From the NCBI GenBank assembly GCA_036873755.1, contig JAVTVY010012683.1, positions 124,001-188,000 on the forward strand: DNA of 64,000 bases, written 5' to 3'. Shown in pieces: positions 1 through 10,710 of the stretch. The stretch's first letter is position 1. Each line of letters opens with the position of its first letter. Below the pieces are notes generated by a model. The model saw only the letters and a program-made list of their open reading frames with translations, did no database searches and had not been told where the DNA came from. Both the position numbers and the translations under genes were made by a program. Source of the DNA: Hanleya hanleyi (taxonomy: Eukaryota; Mollusca; Polyplacophora; Lepidopleurida; Hanleyidae).

Positions 1-959
1 CTTGTAATTCGGATCACCTGACTTCTGATCACCTGACTTGACTTCTACATCATCGCAAACCTCACTATCACTGAATCATCTTCCGAATTACAACCTTCAT
101 CCATCGCGTCAACGAGACACTCGTAGTGGTTTGGGGTTTTCTCATTGCTCCCGGCGGAGTCTATCCTCTGATGACGTTCAGTGGCCTTGCCATCAGGGCC
201 TACCGTCTTCCATAAATGTATATAGTGCTGTTGTTTCTGCTAGAGAGCCTCGGCGGAAAGTCCTTTTCGAACTTCTGCGTGCGGACCAGGGCGAGGATCT
301 GAGAAATCATCTTTTCTATCGTTAGCTACGCTATCTTCAGGAACATGTTTGGCCTTTGGACAGGTTTTTTTAAGGTGTCCTTCCTGATGACAAATCAAGC
401 ATTTGTTTTTCAGAGGATCCATCGAGTTCAAGTGATCTTCTGAACCACAAGTATAACATGTTTTTACTTGGCCGTTCTACCATACAGGAAGCCTCATACC
501 TCCAACTAAAATAGAAGAAAAAGGAGTACGTTTGAATTTCGACATTCAAATTCTTCGAACTCCTGTCTCAAACTCTCTATCAAAAGAATAGAACTCTTTT
601 AGTACAGAGAGAACATCAACATAAAACTCAAAAGCACTTCTGATAGCAGAATCTGGGAGATCGCATGGTCCTTTCATCTTTACTAGCTATTTCCCTGGAT
701 CTATTTTCTCAAAATGGCCACGCTGGTCTCCAACGTGAATACCTTCCAGCACCAGGCGAGTTTTGGCAATTTCATTTGCTAGCGTGACGTTCCACAGGGT
801 ATTTGATACCTGTACCAGACCTTTAAGGACTGATCGTGCTGATCCAACAATGTCTTTTAATGCGCGATATATATCAATCGCGTTAGCTTTCTCTAGACCG
901 TGAAGTTTTAGGCTGTGACCTATTAAACTTTCTAAAGGCCATAATGGAAGAAAAATCAA
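1..959 (-). pseudogene. Decayed CCHC zinc-knuckle retroelement ORF (ORF1/gag-like)
   Basis: Reading on the minus strand from 959 to 1 gives three stretches of one broken protein. The 959-687 part has a short nucleic-acid-binding-like segment (WNVTLANEIAKTRLVLEG) as found upstream of zinc knuckles in LINE ORF1 and ZCCHC3-like proteins. The 458-360 part has two knuckles: the first (C-Y-T-C, then H) has Asp where the last Cys should be, the second (C-L-I-C-x4-H-x4-C, 401-360) is complete. An in-frame TAG lies at 477-479, and the acidic C-terminal tail continues in another frame below about 215. This would be an RNA-binding structural protein of a non-LTR element. No RT partner is nearby in the window. 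The family call is secure for the knuckles, only moderate for the rest. Confidence 0.55.
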
Positions 960-2553
960 AGTCCCACTAGGGAATCAATACAACTACAACTAGTAACACG
1001 CACAAACCCCAACAGCATGCCTCCCACAGAGTAAACATTGCCTATCCCCGAGGTAGCCTCACTCCAAAGGTGAAGGTGAAAACTATAAATAAGCAGTACA
1101 ACAATACAATCTCTAAGGTCTCGGCCGAACAATAGCCCAGTTCTAAACCTGGCCCGTTGCTGGGTAATACAGAAGAACAGAGAACAAAATACTCCCTCAA
1201 ACTTGTACTCTGAGGGCTAGCCTTCAGAATACACCTTCAATATGTACTTGTATTTAGCCTAGCTCGATTTAAGCAGATATATGTAAATCGACCTAAGCCA
1301 AACTGAACAAAAACCGAACCAACTACAAACTTGATCAAGCCAACAAGGAAATATATATACACCAGCAAAATACGAAATATTTACAGACAGCGAACAAACA
1401 GAGAAGAAGGAGACCGAAAAAAACCCCATCCGCCATTACTACCGTCTCGGTCACAAAGACCGAGACGGTAGTAATGGCAGATCTCTGCCTTCCTAAATCA
1501 GGCCAAACTGACCAAGTCAGAAAAACGCCCTGAACAGCAAAAAACTGAGAAATAATTCCGAGCTTTCACCACAGGTATTTGCCAAAAGTATTCACAAAAT
1601 ATATTACACAAAAATCAGAGCTAGACAAATTTCTCGGAGCGAAGTTTATAGTTAGTCGAAGTAGCGATAAGCTCAGTCCCCATGCCATCAGCTATGTTCC
1701 AGGTAAAAGGCACCATCGTCCTACCCGACCTGTGGGAATTCCCAGTGCAGTTAACACCAGCCACGATCCACCTCTCCAAGGTCGACCTCGGCCTCCTTTT
1801 TCAAATGACCCCGATGGTATTGCATACAGCAAAGCCATTTGGGTCTAACAACCTCTCTCAATGATGTTCTTTCTTTATGTTTTGCAGTTGGACATGCATC
1901 GCATTCAGGAAGCGCAACGTCTTCGAAGAGAGCTGGGGTCAGTTAAAAGGGAAGGGATCGTCTCAGGAGAGAGCGGGATGCTGCCAGGAGAGAGGGGACC
2001 GGTATAGGAATGAGAGATACGATTACTGGAAACAACTTCTAGATGCACAGCCAAGGCAAAATCAAGTCCTCCAAGATGTTGTAAAGGGGCGGTCTTCTGG
2101 TGGCTCTGTGAAACAGTAGGTGGCCCAGTCTAACCGGAATAGCCAAGCCAATGACTCGGAGCGCTGGTTGAACAAGAAGCTTCGAATGGTACAATCTGCG
2201 GTAACTCATCCTTTCGATAATCGGCGACCGAACGTATTGTCAACCGACTGCGGACACGCTGATTATTTCTGGCTCCGTTATGCGGAATATTGATCCCAGT
2301 TTCAGTCCAGACGTAGGGTCAGTTTTTTACCATCTATGTGCACAGGGAAGCCGTGCCAAACAGACTGTATATTGTCTTGAGACCAACAACATTTTGAAGG
2401 GCTCTTCCACGACGGACCACTGCATCGGGTCTGACCTGAATGCCATCTTGAAGCTGTCGTGTAAAGTGAGACAAGGTCATCCTCTGTACTACATTTGAGG
2501 CAGGATGGAAGTCCAAACGGTACGGAAAATACAACAGATACCCTGAACGGTCA
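960..2553. other. No clear gene; hairpin and weak exon-like ORF
   Basis: Apart from the hairpin at 1432-1478, nothing here is recognised. A polypyrimidine tract with an AG acceptor ends at about 1887 and is followed by an open, charged stretch to 2119 that reads well in pieces of two frames, as a decayed exon might. No domain is visible. Confidence 0.3.
1432..1478. repeat. Perfect 21-bp inverted repeat with 5-nt loop
   Basis: Arms 1432-1452 and 1458-1478 are exact reverse complements around the loop ACAAA. After one mismatch the pairing continues for three more bases on each side. It is not flanked by a U tract and lies outside any recognised element. Confidence 0.85.
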
Positions 2554-2697
2554 CATGAACAGGTCAATAAAAGCGTATCTGAGATAAAATACGTATCACA
2601 AATCGTTAGATTCTTGGTAATAGGTTAACCGGAAGACTATACTGTGAAGTCGTGCGACTCGGCACCTCTTCCCACTTCCCTTATATGTGTTGTAATT
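2554..2697. repeat. Interspersed ~168-bp Penelope-type terminal repeat, copy 1
   Basis: It starts CATGAACAGGT and ends TTGTAATT, matching copies at 40583-40750 and 41092-41259 over their full length with a roughly 24-bp internal deletion. The first 45 bases also resemble the start of the longer repeat at 39403. Assignment to Penelope-like elements rests on the context of those other copies. Confidence 0.6.
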
Positions 2698-2733
2698 TAA
2701 CGAAACCATACTGGAACTGTCCAGGTGTTTGAC

Positions 2734-2910
2734 CTTGATAAAATCTTCAGCGGCAACACTGACAGACCATCTGAACATGGTGGTATCTTGCCGAATACAA
2801 ATGGAGCCGTTGCCATCTGTGGATGACCCCAAGATGTTCCATAGGGTCATCCAGCAGGACAGAGCTTCTGAGAAGGCCGGAACTGGTGTACTCAAGGCTA
2901 TGAACAGAAT
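2734..2910 (-). other. Possible internal exon, unknown protein
   Basis: On the minus strand a pyrimidine-rich tract ending in CAG lies just above 2910. It is followed by 59 open codons starting with a hydrophobic stretch (ILFIALSTPVPAF) and by an AAG|GTCAAA donor-like junction at 2734. The frame stays open beyond the donor into the neighbouring repeat. The composition looks protein-like (Trp, Cys, Ser rich), but no domain is recognised and no flanking exons were found. It could be chance. Confidence 0.22.
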
Positions 2911-4039
2911 CTGAAAGAGACACTATTACAATAATCAATATATCATTGATATTAATATGGAGTTCACCTGTATTCTACTCTGCTGCCTCCACTTTTAATT
3001 GTTCCCCAGCATCCTTAATACGGGGGTGGGTGAAGTATAACCACCTTGCATTCTGCCTAGTATGGCAGGCTATAGTTGTTACCAAATTAAAATTTCAGCG
3101 TTTTCTTGGAAAGGGAAAAGTCCTGAGTTTTGAGTATATGCCTACTCCTTTATTGGCAATATCCCCATGTTAAATGAAGGCAAAAGTTAATAACAGGCCC
3201 TTGTCCCGTTTTAAGCATATGTTGTTCGTGGAAAGCAAAATTTTCGCCCATTCCACTGAGCCCCCTCTAGGACTTGGTTCATTATTAGATTGATTTGTTA
3301 GTGGCGGGACCTTTGATGTCGCAGAGGACATTATGCAATTTGGTCACTTTGGTCATTCCAGCCGAACTGTCCAGCACTGTCTTTATACAGGTACCTATAT
3401 AAGTAAAAAAAAAGGCCAACTTTACCGCATAAATTCGGTGTTGTGTTGTTTTCAAGGGGACGTTTAGCTGGGACGTTTAGCTGGTAATAGATTATTCTAG
3501 CCCTAAATTACAAAATCTAAAGCAACTTGAGGAAAATAGATATATTTGTATCATCAAGCAGACAGGTCATCATAGACGACGGATCAATTTGATTTGGCGT
3601 CATGAATAGGGTAGGGTCTATGATATCTTTAATATGCATGTAGCATGTATACATGTAATCGGGTATATGTAAATTGACCCATAATCAGAATATCGGAAAC
3701 GACTCAAAATAATATTGAATTGCAAATTATTTGAACTGTTTCAATGTGTAGCTTTCCAATTGTTTGTTACGAAAGTAATAATTGATTTACTACAAATGGT
3801 TTTTGCTGCCCTTTCAACTCACTTATTATTTTTTTTTTTTTTTTTTAATTATTTTTATTTGCCAATTCATTATCATGCAATGTTACATATAAGTATATAT
3901 ATATACAAAAAAAATTAAAAAAATTGTCGTTTACACAAATAAATAAATCTGGCACTTTAGTTTTCATTACTCACACATACACACACATATCCTCCCACTC
4001 ACCCCGAACCGAAATATAGTAGAAAAATCATATATATAT
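2911..4039. other. No gene recognised; A/T tracts and microsatellite
   Basis: This stretch contains a poly-T run (about 3830-3846), AT dinucleotide stretches near 3895 and 4030, and a short CA-rich run near 3970. The AT-rich part above about 4020 probably contains the 3' end of the adjoining minus-strand LINE. Confidence 0.5.
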
Positions 4040-4217
4040 ATTTTTTTTGGCTGATTCAAACGATAAAGTTGCTATATAAATAAGTGAACATTTAGTCATA
4101 TATACACATTTGAAACGGTTCTGCTGACGTTTCACATGTTATTCACATTTACAGTGCCTCGTGTCTTTTTTTATAGTGATCAATCATAATAGGGTATATG
4201 TCATTTTGAATGATACA

Positions 4218-7200
4218 CTATAGTATTGCATCGAGCCATGGTTCCCAAATTTTGTTGAACCTTTCGATTTTTGATTTCCTAATTGCTGCGCATTTTTCAA
4301 TTTCAAATCTTTGTTTAATGATATTTTGAATCGCAAAAATTGACATTTTTTTACCTTTTAGTTTTGACTGATAAATGTAGTACGTGAATATAATTAAAAT
4401 TAGATTTAATATAGTTGAAAAGTTTGATTTCGTGGTCTCTCCGAAAAGAACGATGTTCGCTTCAAATGTAATAGGTAATTTCGTTTTATTACGTAACCAT
4501 GTCTCGCCAGAGCTGGCGGATATAATCACAGTCCCAAAATAAATGTTCTATGGTCTCCCTCTGATAGTCACAGAAGTCACTGTCCTTTATACCAAGAATT
4601 TTTAAAAGGTAGTTTGTCGCTAAAATTCTGTTGTTAATTCGAAACTGAAAATATATTAGTGTAGAACACGAAGTCGTTTTAAACGGTAGTGCGTGAACAT
4701 CAGGCCAGCTGATATGCTGTATATTTAACCTGGACTCCCATTTATTCTGTGATAATGGTTTTACAGGCTTCGTCATCAGAAGGTTATAACAATCTTTGCA
4801 ACCTTTTGTAGATTTTAGAAGGATGTGTAGGTGGTGTGGAACATTTGGACGCACAGTGCTTATATTTACAGTATTGTCAAGTTTTTGCATTTTTTTGAAA
4901 GTTTCAATCGCCGAAATTATTCCATAGTATTCTAGAAAGTTGACTTTTATGTCATATAGTCTGCTAAATTCTTCAACAGTGTAATAGGTTTGGTTTAGGC
5001 TATCTATGTTAATTAAATCAAGTATAAACTTTACCCCTTTATCATACCAATGTTGGTAGAAAATCGACTTTTTGTTGATGTTTATATTTTCGTTGTTCCA
5101 TAAAGGAACACAAACAACCTCACTCAAAGACTTGGGCGTATTTTTCCGTACTACATTATTCCATGCTACCAACACATCCTTCCAGAAAGAATTTGTACAT
5201 GAATTCCACATAGAGGAAATAAAGTTATTTCCAAATTCACATAAAGATTGAATATCTTTGAGCGATGTAAGTAATAAATGTTTCCAGATACAGGATCTAA
5301 ACACAAATTTTCGAATCCAGGTATCCAGGTAGTTTTCAGTGCGTACATAAAATTACGAATGTCTATCATTTTTAACCCACCATGTTCGTAGGTTTGGATT
5401 ATTTGGGATCTTTTTACCCTATCGACCGACGACTGCCATACAAAGTGAAAAAACATGTTGTTTAATTCTGTAATCATATATTCTGGAGGATTGGGGATGG
5501 ATAAGAGCAAGAAGTTTAGCTTAGAACAGACTAAAGTTTTTAGAACTGTAATCCTGCCTAGAGGTGTGAGAATTCTCTTTGACCATTGTTTTAAAATTTA
5601 TTTAATTTCTTTCACTTTGGGTTCATAATTTAGATATATCATTTCGTCTAGATTTACAGAGAATTTTATTCCAAGTAGTATGAATGTTTCTGGGTTCCAG
5701 TCAAGTTTCCATCTGTGATGGAACACCTGCTTGCTAAATTTCTTGCTACCTATCCATAATGCCTTGGTTTTCGTTATATTAATTTTCAATTCAGAAATTT
5801 CAGCGAAATAGTCTGACAGGATAAGTGTTGCTTCTAATGATTTTGCAGATCCATCAAGCATAAAGGTCGTATCATCTGCATATTGATTAATTTTAAATTC
5901 AATGTCACCTATTCGAATACCTATTATCTCACTCTTTTGACGAACTAGTATGGATAATATTTCTGCGCACAGAATGAAAAGATAGGGAGACAGAGGGTCC
6001 TCCTGTCTGCAGCCTCTTGTAACCTTAAAGAATTCTGAGAGGAAGCCATTTTGTGTAATGGATGCCGATATGTTATTGTAGAAGACTTTTACCCATTTTT
6101 GAATTGATGGGCCGAAATTAAAAAAGGTTAAGACGTCAAAAATGAATGACCAAGAGACTGTGTCGAAGGCTTTTTGAAAGTCAACCAGTAGTAATAAACC
6201 AGGTATATTTGCTTTCTCGGTATAGTGCATTAAGTAATAAATTAAACGTATGTTATCACCAATATACCTGCCACTCATAAAACCGGACTGATTTTCAGCA
6301 ATTAAATTATTTAGTACAGTTTTTATTCTTTCCGCAATGCACCCAGATGCGATTTTGTAAGTTACATTTAGTAAGGAAATGGGTCTCCAGTTAGTCAGAA
6401 ATTGTTTTGGTTTATCTGGTTTTGGAATACAGGTAATTATGCCTTGTTTCTGTGTGACTGACAGTTGGCCCGTTCGATAGCCGTAGTATAAGGACCGAAC
6501 TACAAATTCACCTAAATCGTCCCAAAAATACCTAAAGAATTCTACAGAAAAACCAGTAGAGCCCGGGGAACGGTTGGATTTCATTTTTTTCAAGAAACTT
6601 GTAGCTTCATAAAGAGTTAGTGATCCTTCTAATCACTGTCACTGAGAACAGGAATGGGTATTTCAGTACGTCGGAGAGACTCTAAATTTCGGATTGGAAC
6701 TTCGTTTTCACTTTTGGTATATAATACTGAGTAAAAGTTTTTTGCTTCTGATAATATATCGGCTTGATTGGAAATAACGACACCTTTGTTGGTCACGAGT
6801 TTTGGAATAGTTTTGTTAATATAATTGCGGGATTCTATTTTGCAGAAATAGCTTGAAGGTTTTTCTCCTTCTACCATCCACTGTGCTCTGGATCTAATAA
6901 AATGACCATATAACTTTTCTTTCCGGATATCTTCAAGTTCCTTTTGTTTGGATTCTAGTAGGTCAACAGAGATATATTTCATACTCTCAATTAGACTTAT
7001 GTCTTTAACTAAGTCGTTTTCCTTCTGATTTTGCTTTTTCTTTCTGTACGTGAAATAAGATATCGTGAACCCCCTTATTGTCATAAGTACAGTTTCAAGA
7101 AACAATTGATCATTTATTATAAAGTGAATTTGGTCGTTATTTATATCATTTATTTTTTCTGGGTTATAAATAGGAACATCGTATTGTTGCTTTGTTTTCA

Positions 7201-7989
7201 GAATTTCGTTTTTAACTTGTTCGCAATAGTATTTATCAGTATTTGTATTAAATTTCCAAAGACCCTTACCCCTGACAAATTTGTTCACCCTAAATCTTAT
7301 GAGAACTCCGGAGTGATCCGATCTATAACTCGATTCAATATTAACATCACTAATATCTTTTAGTACTGAATCAGACACCAAGAAAAAATCGAGTCTTGCT
7401 TGTTTCAGAGGAGTTTTCCGTCTCCAAGTATAACGCTTATGGGTCGGATACAGATGTCGGAAGGGATCTGTAAGTCCTAATTCATCCTTCAGATCTAGTA
7501 CTTTTTGTCTGGCTCTGGGATTATTTATATTCAAGTAATTTGAGGTGTCTAAATCAGGTTCTTGTACGAGATTAAAGTCGCCACAAATAAATACAAACTC
7601 ATTATCGAAGAGTTATATGGTATCAGAGATCTGTTCGAAAAAAATTGGGTCATCTTTATTAGGTCCATATAGAGTAATTAACGTTACCGAATAATGTTCT
7701 ATTTTCAAATCTAATGCCAGAAAGTTTCCGTTATTATCTTTTTTCGACTGTTTAATTTTGTACTCAAAATTATTTCTGAATAAAATACAAACTCCTCTGG
7801 AGTTTGAAACATACGAATTGAATATGGCATCGGATCCCCACTGGGATCGTATATATGGTTCCAATTTACTTGTAAAATGTGTGTGTTGCAGTTTTTTTGT
7901 TTTACAAAGTGTAAAATGTCATAGCGTTTCTTTGGGTCCCCGAGTCCCTGGCAATTTACGGAGAGTATTTTTAGTTCTTCACCTGTCAT
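4218..7989 (-). pseudogene. LINE ORF2: endonuclease and reverse transcriptase, frameshifted
   Basis: The ATG at 7987-7989 opens an AP-type endonuclease (LSVNCQGL near the start, then RARLDFFLVSD and YRSDHS). RT follows from about 6600: FQKAFDTVSW (motif A), GCRQEDPLSPYLF (motif B, with Glu for the usual Gly in GCRQGDP) and YADDTTF (motif C, codons 5871-5882, catalytic Asp pair kept). The C-terminal segment FCDYQRETIEHLFWDC keeps a H-x4-C but has lost the first Cys of its zinc site. Reading needs frame changes near 7860, 6600, 5300 and 4510, plus stops between 7613 and 7534 and between 5598 and 5510. The protein would nick the target and prime cDNA synthesis, but this copy cannot make it. Confidence 0.85.
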
Positions 7990-8738
7990 TTGGAGCTAAC
8001 AAACATTGTTCTAATGACAACACACGAAATAAGACAACAGAGAGCATGCAGAAAGCTATAGCTGTATGAATGGGGGTAAACTGCAAATGGAAATGGACAG
8101 GAGATTATGTAAGTCCACTTTAAGGGTAACGGTACAATGCAATTAGCAGTGTTTGGTCCGACAGTGCGAGTTTCACATTTTCGCGCGCTATTTTTGTTGA
8201 ACAGATTATATAATATCAGGTTGAAGGAGTTCACGAACAGGCTATATTCGAACAGGTGGCATTGAAAGAGTACAATGAGAATGGGTCTGGAATAAACCGG
8301 TTCGCAAAACACTTTCACGGAGACTAAATGTCAAAGAGGTTGATTTACACAATAGCGAATAGAACTGGTGAACGACAAACTCTTCGCAAGGAAATTTAAA
8401 TATTTCGGGGGACTGATTCACACACACCATACACACAAAACGAAAACAAAATAAAAAAAGCATGCTAGAATACTCAAATTAGAACAAACACACTATGCTA
8501 CCCTAGCCCGCTCCGGTATTCACCATGTAAGCATATTATACATGTATCGTGGCAAATTACATGTACAGATTGGGGTGAAATCACCGATCGAGGTATAATC
8601 TATCTTCACAAGTCTAGGTAAATCTTAAATACTCTGAAGATTGATTCTATCAGCTCAATCGATTTACTGACTGGCGAGGATGGATATAATCAAGTTGTTG
8701 TATTCGCTGTTAGAATATATCTATCCGATTTTTGTTTT
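7990..8738. other. ORF1-ORF2 spacer of the L1/Tx1-like element
   Basis: There is no recognisable coding sequence. Short open frames exist on the minus strand (8463-7986) but they overlap each other and show no domain. The spacer continues to 9568 through a tandem duplication at 8739-9311. Confidence 0.4.
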
Positions 8739-9311
8739 ACCGTATCAACTTGTCAATAATAAAGTTATGTTTTGGACAGAAATCTAACTACAGCAAGCTG
8801 CTTACAATCAACAAATTATAATTTTACAGTCAAATGCATGTGACTTGTAAAGCAGGCTACTATGAATCAATCTCAACTCTATACATATATCATTGGTTCA
8901 TTTCCATCGGTAACAAATATCAACCTGAGCCGAGCTTTCCTACATTAGAAAGCAAACTTACCCAGCCGTTATTCACAAACTTTGTCAACGATCATTTTGA
9001 AATGCTTGACCGTGAATACAAACTACCGTATCAACTTCTCAATAATACAATTTTGTTTTGAACAGAAATCCAACTACAGCAAGCTGCTTACAGTCAACAA
9101 ATTCTAATTTTACAGTCAAATGTATGTGACTTGTAAAGCAGGCTACTATGAATCAATCTCAACTCTAAACATATATCAATGGTTCATTTTCATCGGTAAC
9201 AAATATCAACCTGAGCCGAACTTTTCTACATTACAAAGCAAACTTACACAGCCGTTATTCACAAGCTTTGTCAACGATCATTTTGAAATGCTTGACCGTG
9301 AATACAAACTA
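8739..9311. repeat. 286-bp tandem duplication in the LINE spacer
   Basis: Copy 1 (8739-9024) and copy 2 (9025-9311) are about 90% alike by eye. Each carries an open plus-strand stretch of about 70 codons beginning VTCKAGYYESISTL, preceded by a TTTTACAG acceptor-like sequence. About eight of the base differences change amino acids, so selection for the protein is not evident. Confidence 0.8.
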
Positions 9312-9568
9312 AGTCAATATACAAATATTTCAACTGATAATTCCGACGAAAAATAGACTACGTGTCCAGAAAACCGTAAACGGAATTCAAAGAAATTCAT
9401 TTATATCTATTTTTTTTTATTGTTCGGTGATTGTACATTTCGACATACACGCAGTTCCGTTCTCTATCAAAAACAGCGAAGGACAATTTTGGGCCACCAT
9501 AGTCGTCTTTCGTGAGAATATAACATATTCATGTTTAGTCAAAGTTGCTGGTTGATACAGCTTGGGGC

Positions 9569-10427
9569 CTATACTTTTGATGGTCCGACATTTTCTTCCC
9601 TCACTTCAGAGCCATTCACAAAAAGTTTACCACGAGCAAAACGGACTTTTTTCCCCTCGCCATAGCATTTTTGCATATACTCCCTGAAGAAATTCTTTTT
9701 GATTCGGTCCTCTGGTATCAGGTCATCGGTGACGAAAATGGGATCATTTGCGAGTGTCTTTTTGGCCTGTATGAGAACCTCTCTTCGCTCGGGCCTGAAG
9801 ATGAATTTTGCCAGGATGTGTCTTGGTTTATCTGGCTTTTTTTCCCCGGTTCGATGAACATTTTCAAGGGTTATATTTTGCATTTTTAGTTGCTCTTGTA
9901 TAATATTTTGAACAGTTTCTTTCGGATTCTCTCCTGATTTTTCTTCTACACCCCCGAATCTGAGATTGAAACCTCTGTCATGTCGTTCGTTCGTTAGAAC
10001 TCGCTCTTTTAGCGTTTGGTTCTCAGTTTCTAAATTACTGACCCTCTCGCGTAACTTTTTTCAGCTCTGGAAAAACTATATCATCGAGCAGTTTTTTGTT
10101 ATCTCGGACATCTTTACTCGTATATTCAATACAGTCCAATATGGAGGATTCATTGCGCTCAAGTTTTACTAACCTTTCAAGGTAATCATGCTGTATTTTC
10201 ACCACTTTGTTCAGCGTGTGTTGAAGTCCACTAATAGAACGCCTCATGAACTTCTCGAAAGACTCACTGGGAGCTCCTTCGTCGTCCGTGTTTTCCGAAT
10301 GAACAGTTTCTGATCCAGACTCGTCTTCATCGGGCCCTTCATTCACAGATCTAGTATCATCCAAATAATCAGTAATTTGTCCGGTCTTTTTTGGCTCCTT
10401 CTCGGATTGACGTGTTTTGCGGGGCAT
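9569..10427 (-). pseudogene. L1-type ORF1p (RNA-binding coiled-coil/RRM protein), one frameshift
   Basis: ATG at 10425-10427. The first 130 codons are acidic, Ser-rich and then coiled-coil-like. After a +1 change in a run of six T at 10056-10061 the frame continues as coiled coil, an RRM-like core (FNLRFGGVEE) and a basic C-terminal domain (RHILAKFIFRPERREVL) to 9569. This is the L1 ORF1p layout, whose product is a nucleic-acid chaperone that coats the LINE RNA. One extra base in the homopolymer is the only break seen, so it may be a recent mutation or a sequencing error. Confidence 0.8.
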
Positions 10428-10623
10428 GGTCGTCACGGGGTTAGTAATTAACACTGTATAGTCTCAGCTTATGTCACTTCTAAAAGCCTTTGTTCAGGTG
10501 AAACCCGGAGCGAGCTGAAGTGCGACTATCCTCGGTGCATGCTCAGTTCCCTTATTATTGGCCTGAATAACATTGCCAGTCTGACCATTGGTCAGTAACT
10601 GGTAATTAATCTTCTCAATCATA

Positions 10624-10706
10624 TAAGGAGAGAGACAGAGAATTAAAGTTTAATGTCGCGTTCAGCAATATTTCAGCTATATAGCGACCATCAAACCAAA
10701 TTCTAA
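10624..10706 (-). mobile_element. 3' end of I-type LINE copy, left half
   Basis: The AG-rich run and the conserved tail (TTTAATGTCGCGTTCAGC, then TTTCAGCTATATAGCGAC) match the tails at 36885 and 37077. The sequence stops at CTAAGTAC (10710) and resumes at 36103 with GTACCCAAGTC. Joined, it aligns without a gap to the tail at 37150-37195. The copy is therefore split by the Gypsy insertion 10711-36102. Confidence 0.8.
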
Positions 10707-10710
10707 GTAC

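Larger units (their letters stand above)
4040..10460 (-). mobile_element. L1/Tx1-type LINE, degenerate, full-length structure
   Basis: ORF1 (10427-9569), a 1.6-kb spacer and ORF2 (7989-4218) lie in order on the minus strand. The ORF1 coiled coil plus RRM and the ORF2 AP-endonuclease plus RT plus C-terminal zinc-binding segment are the L1/Tx1 plan. The 3' end is placed by an A-rich tract (minus strand) near 4040-4048 and is uncertain by a few hundred bases. No target duplication was found. It is a different, more decayed copy than the element at 21588-28545. Confidence 0.7.

Noticed and set aside
38..325. 95-codon plus-strand ORF at the window start
   Set aside because: It is antisense to the zinc-knuckle pseudogene tail and looks non-coding.
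7031..7363. 110-codon plus-strand ORF
   Set aside because: It is antisense to the LINE endonuclease region and has no features of its own.
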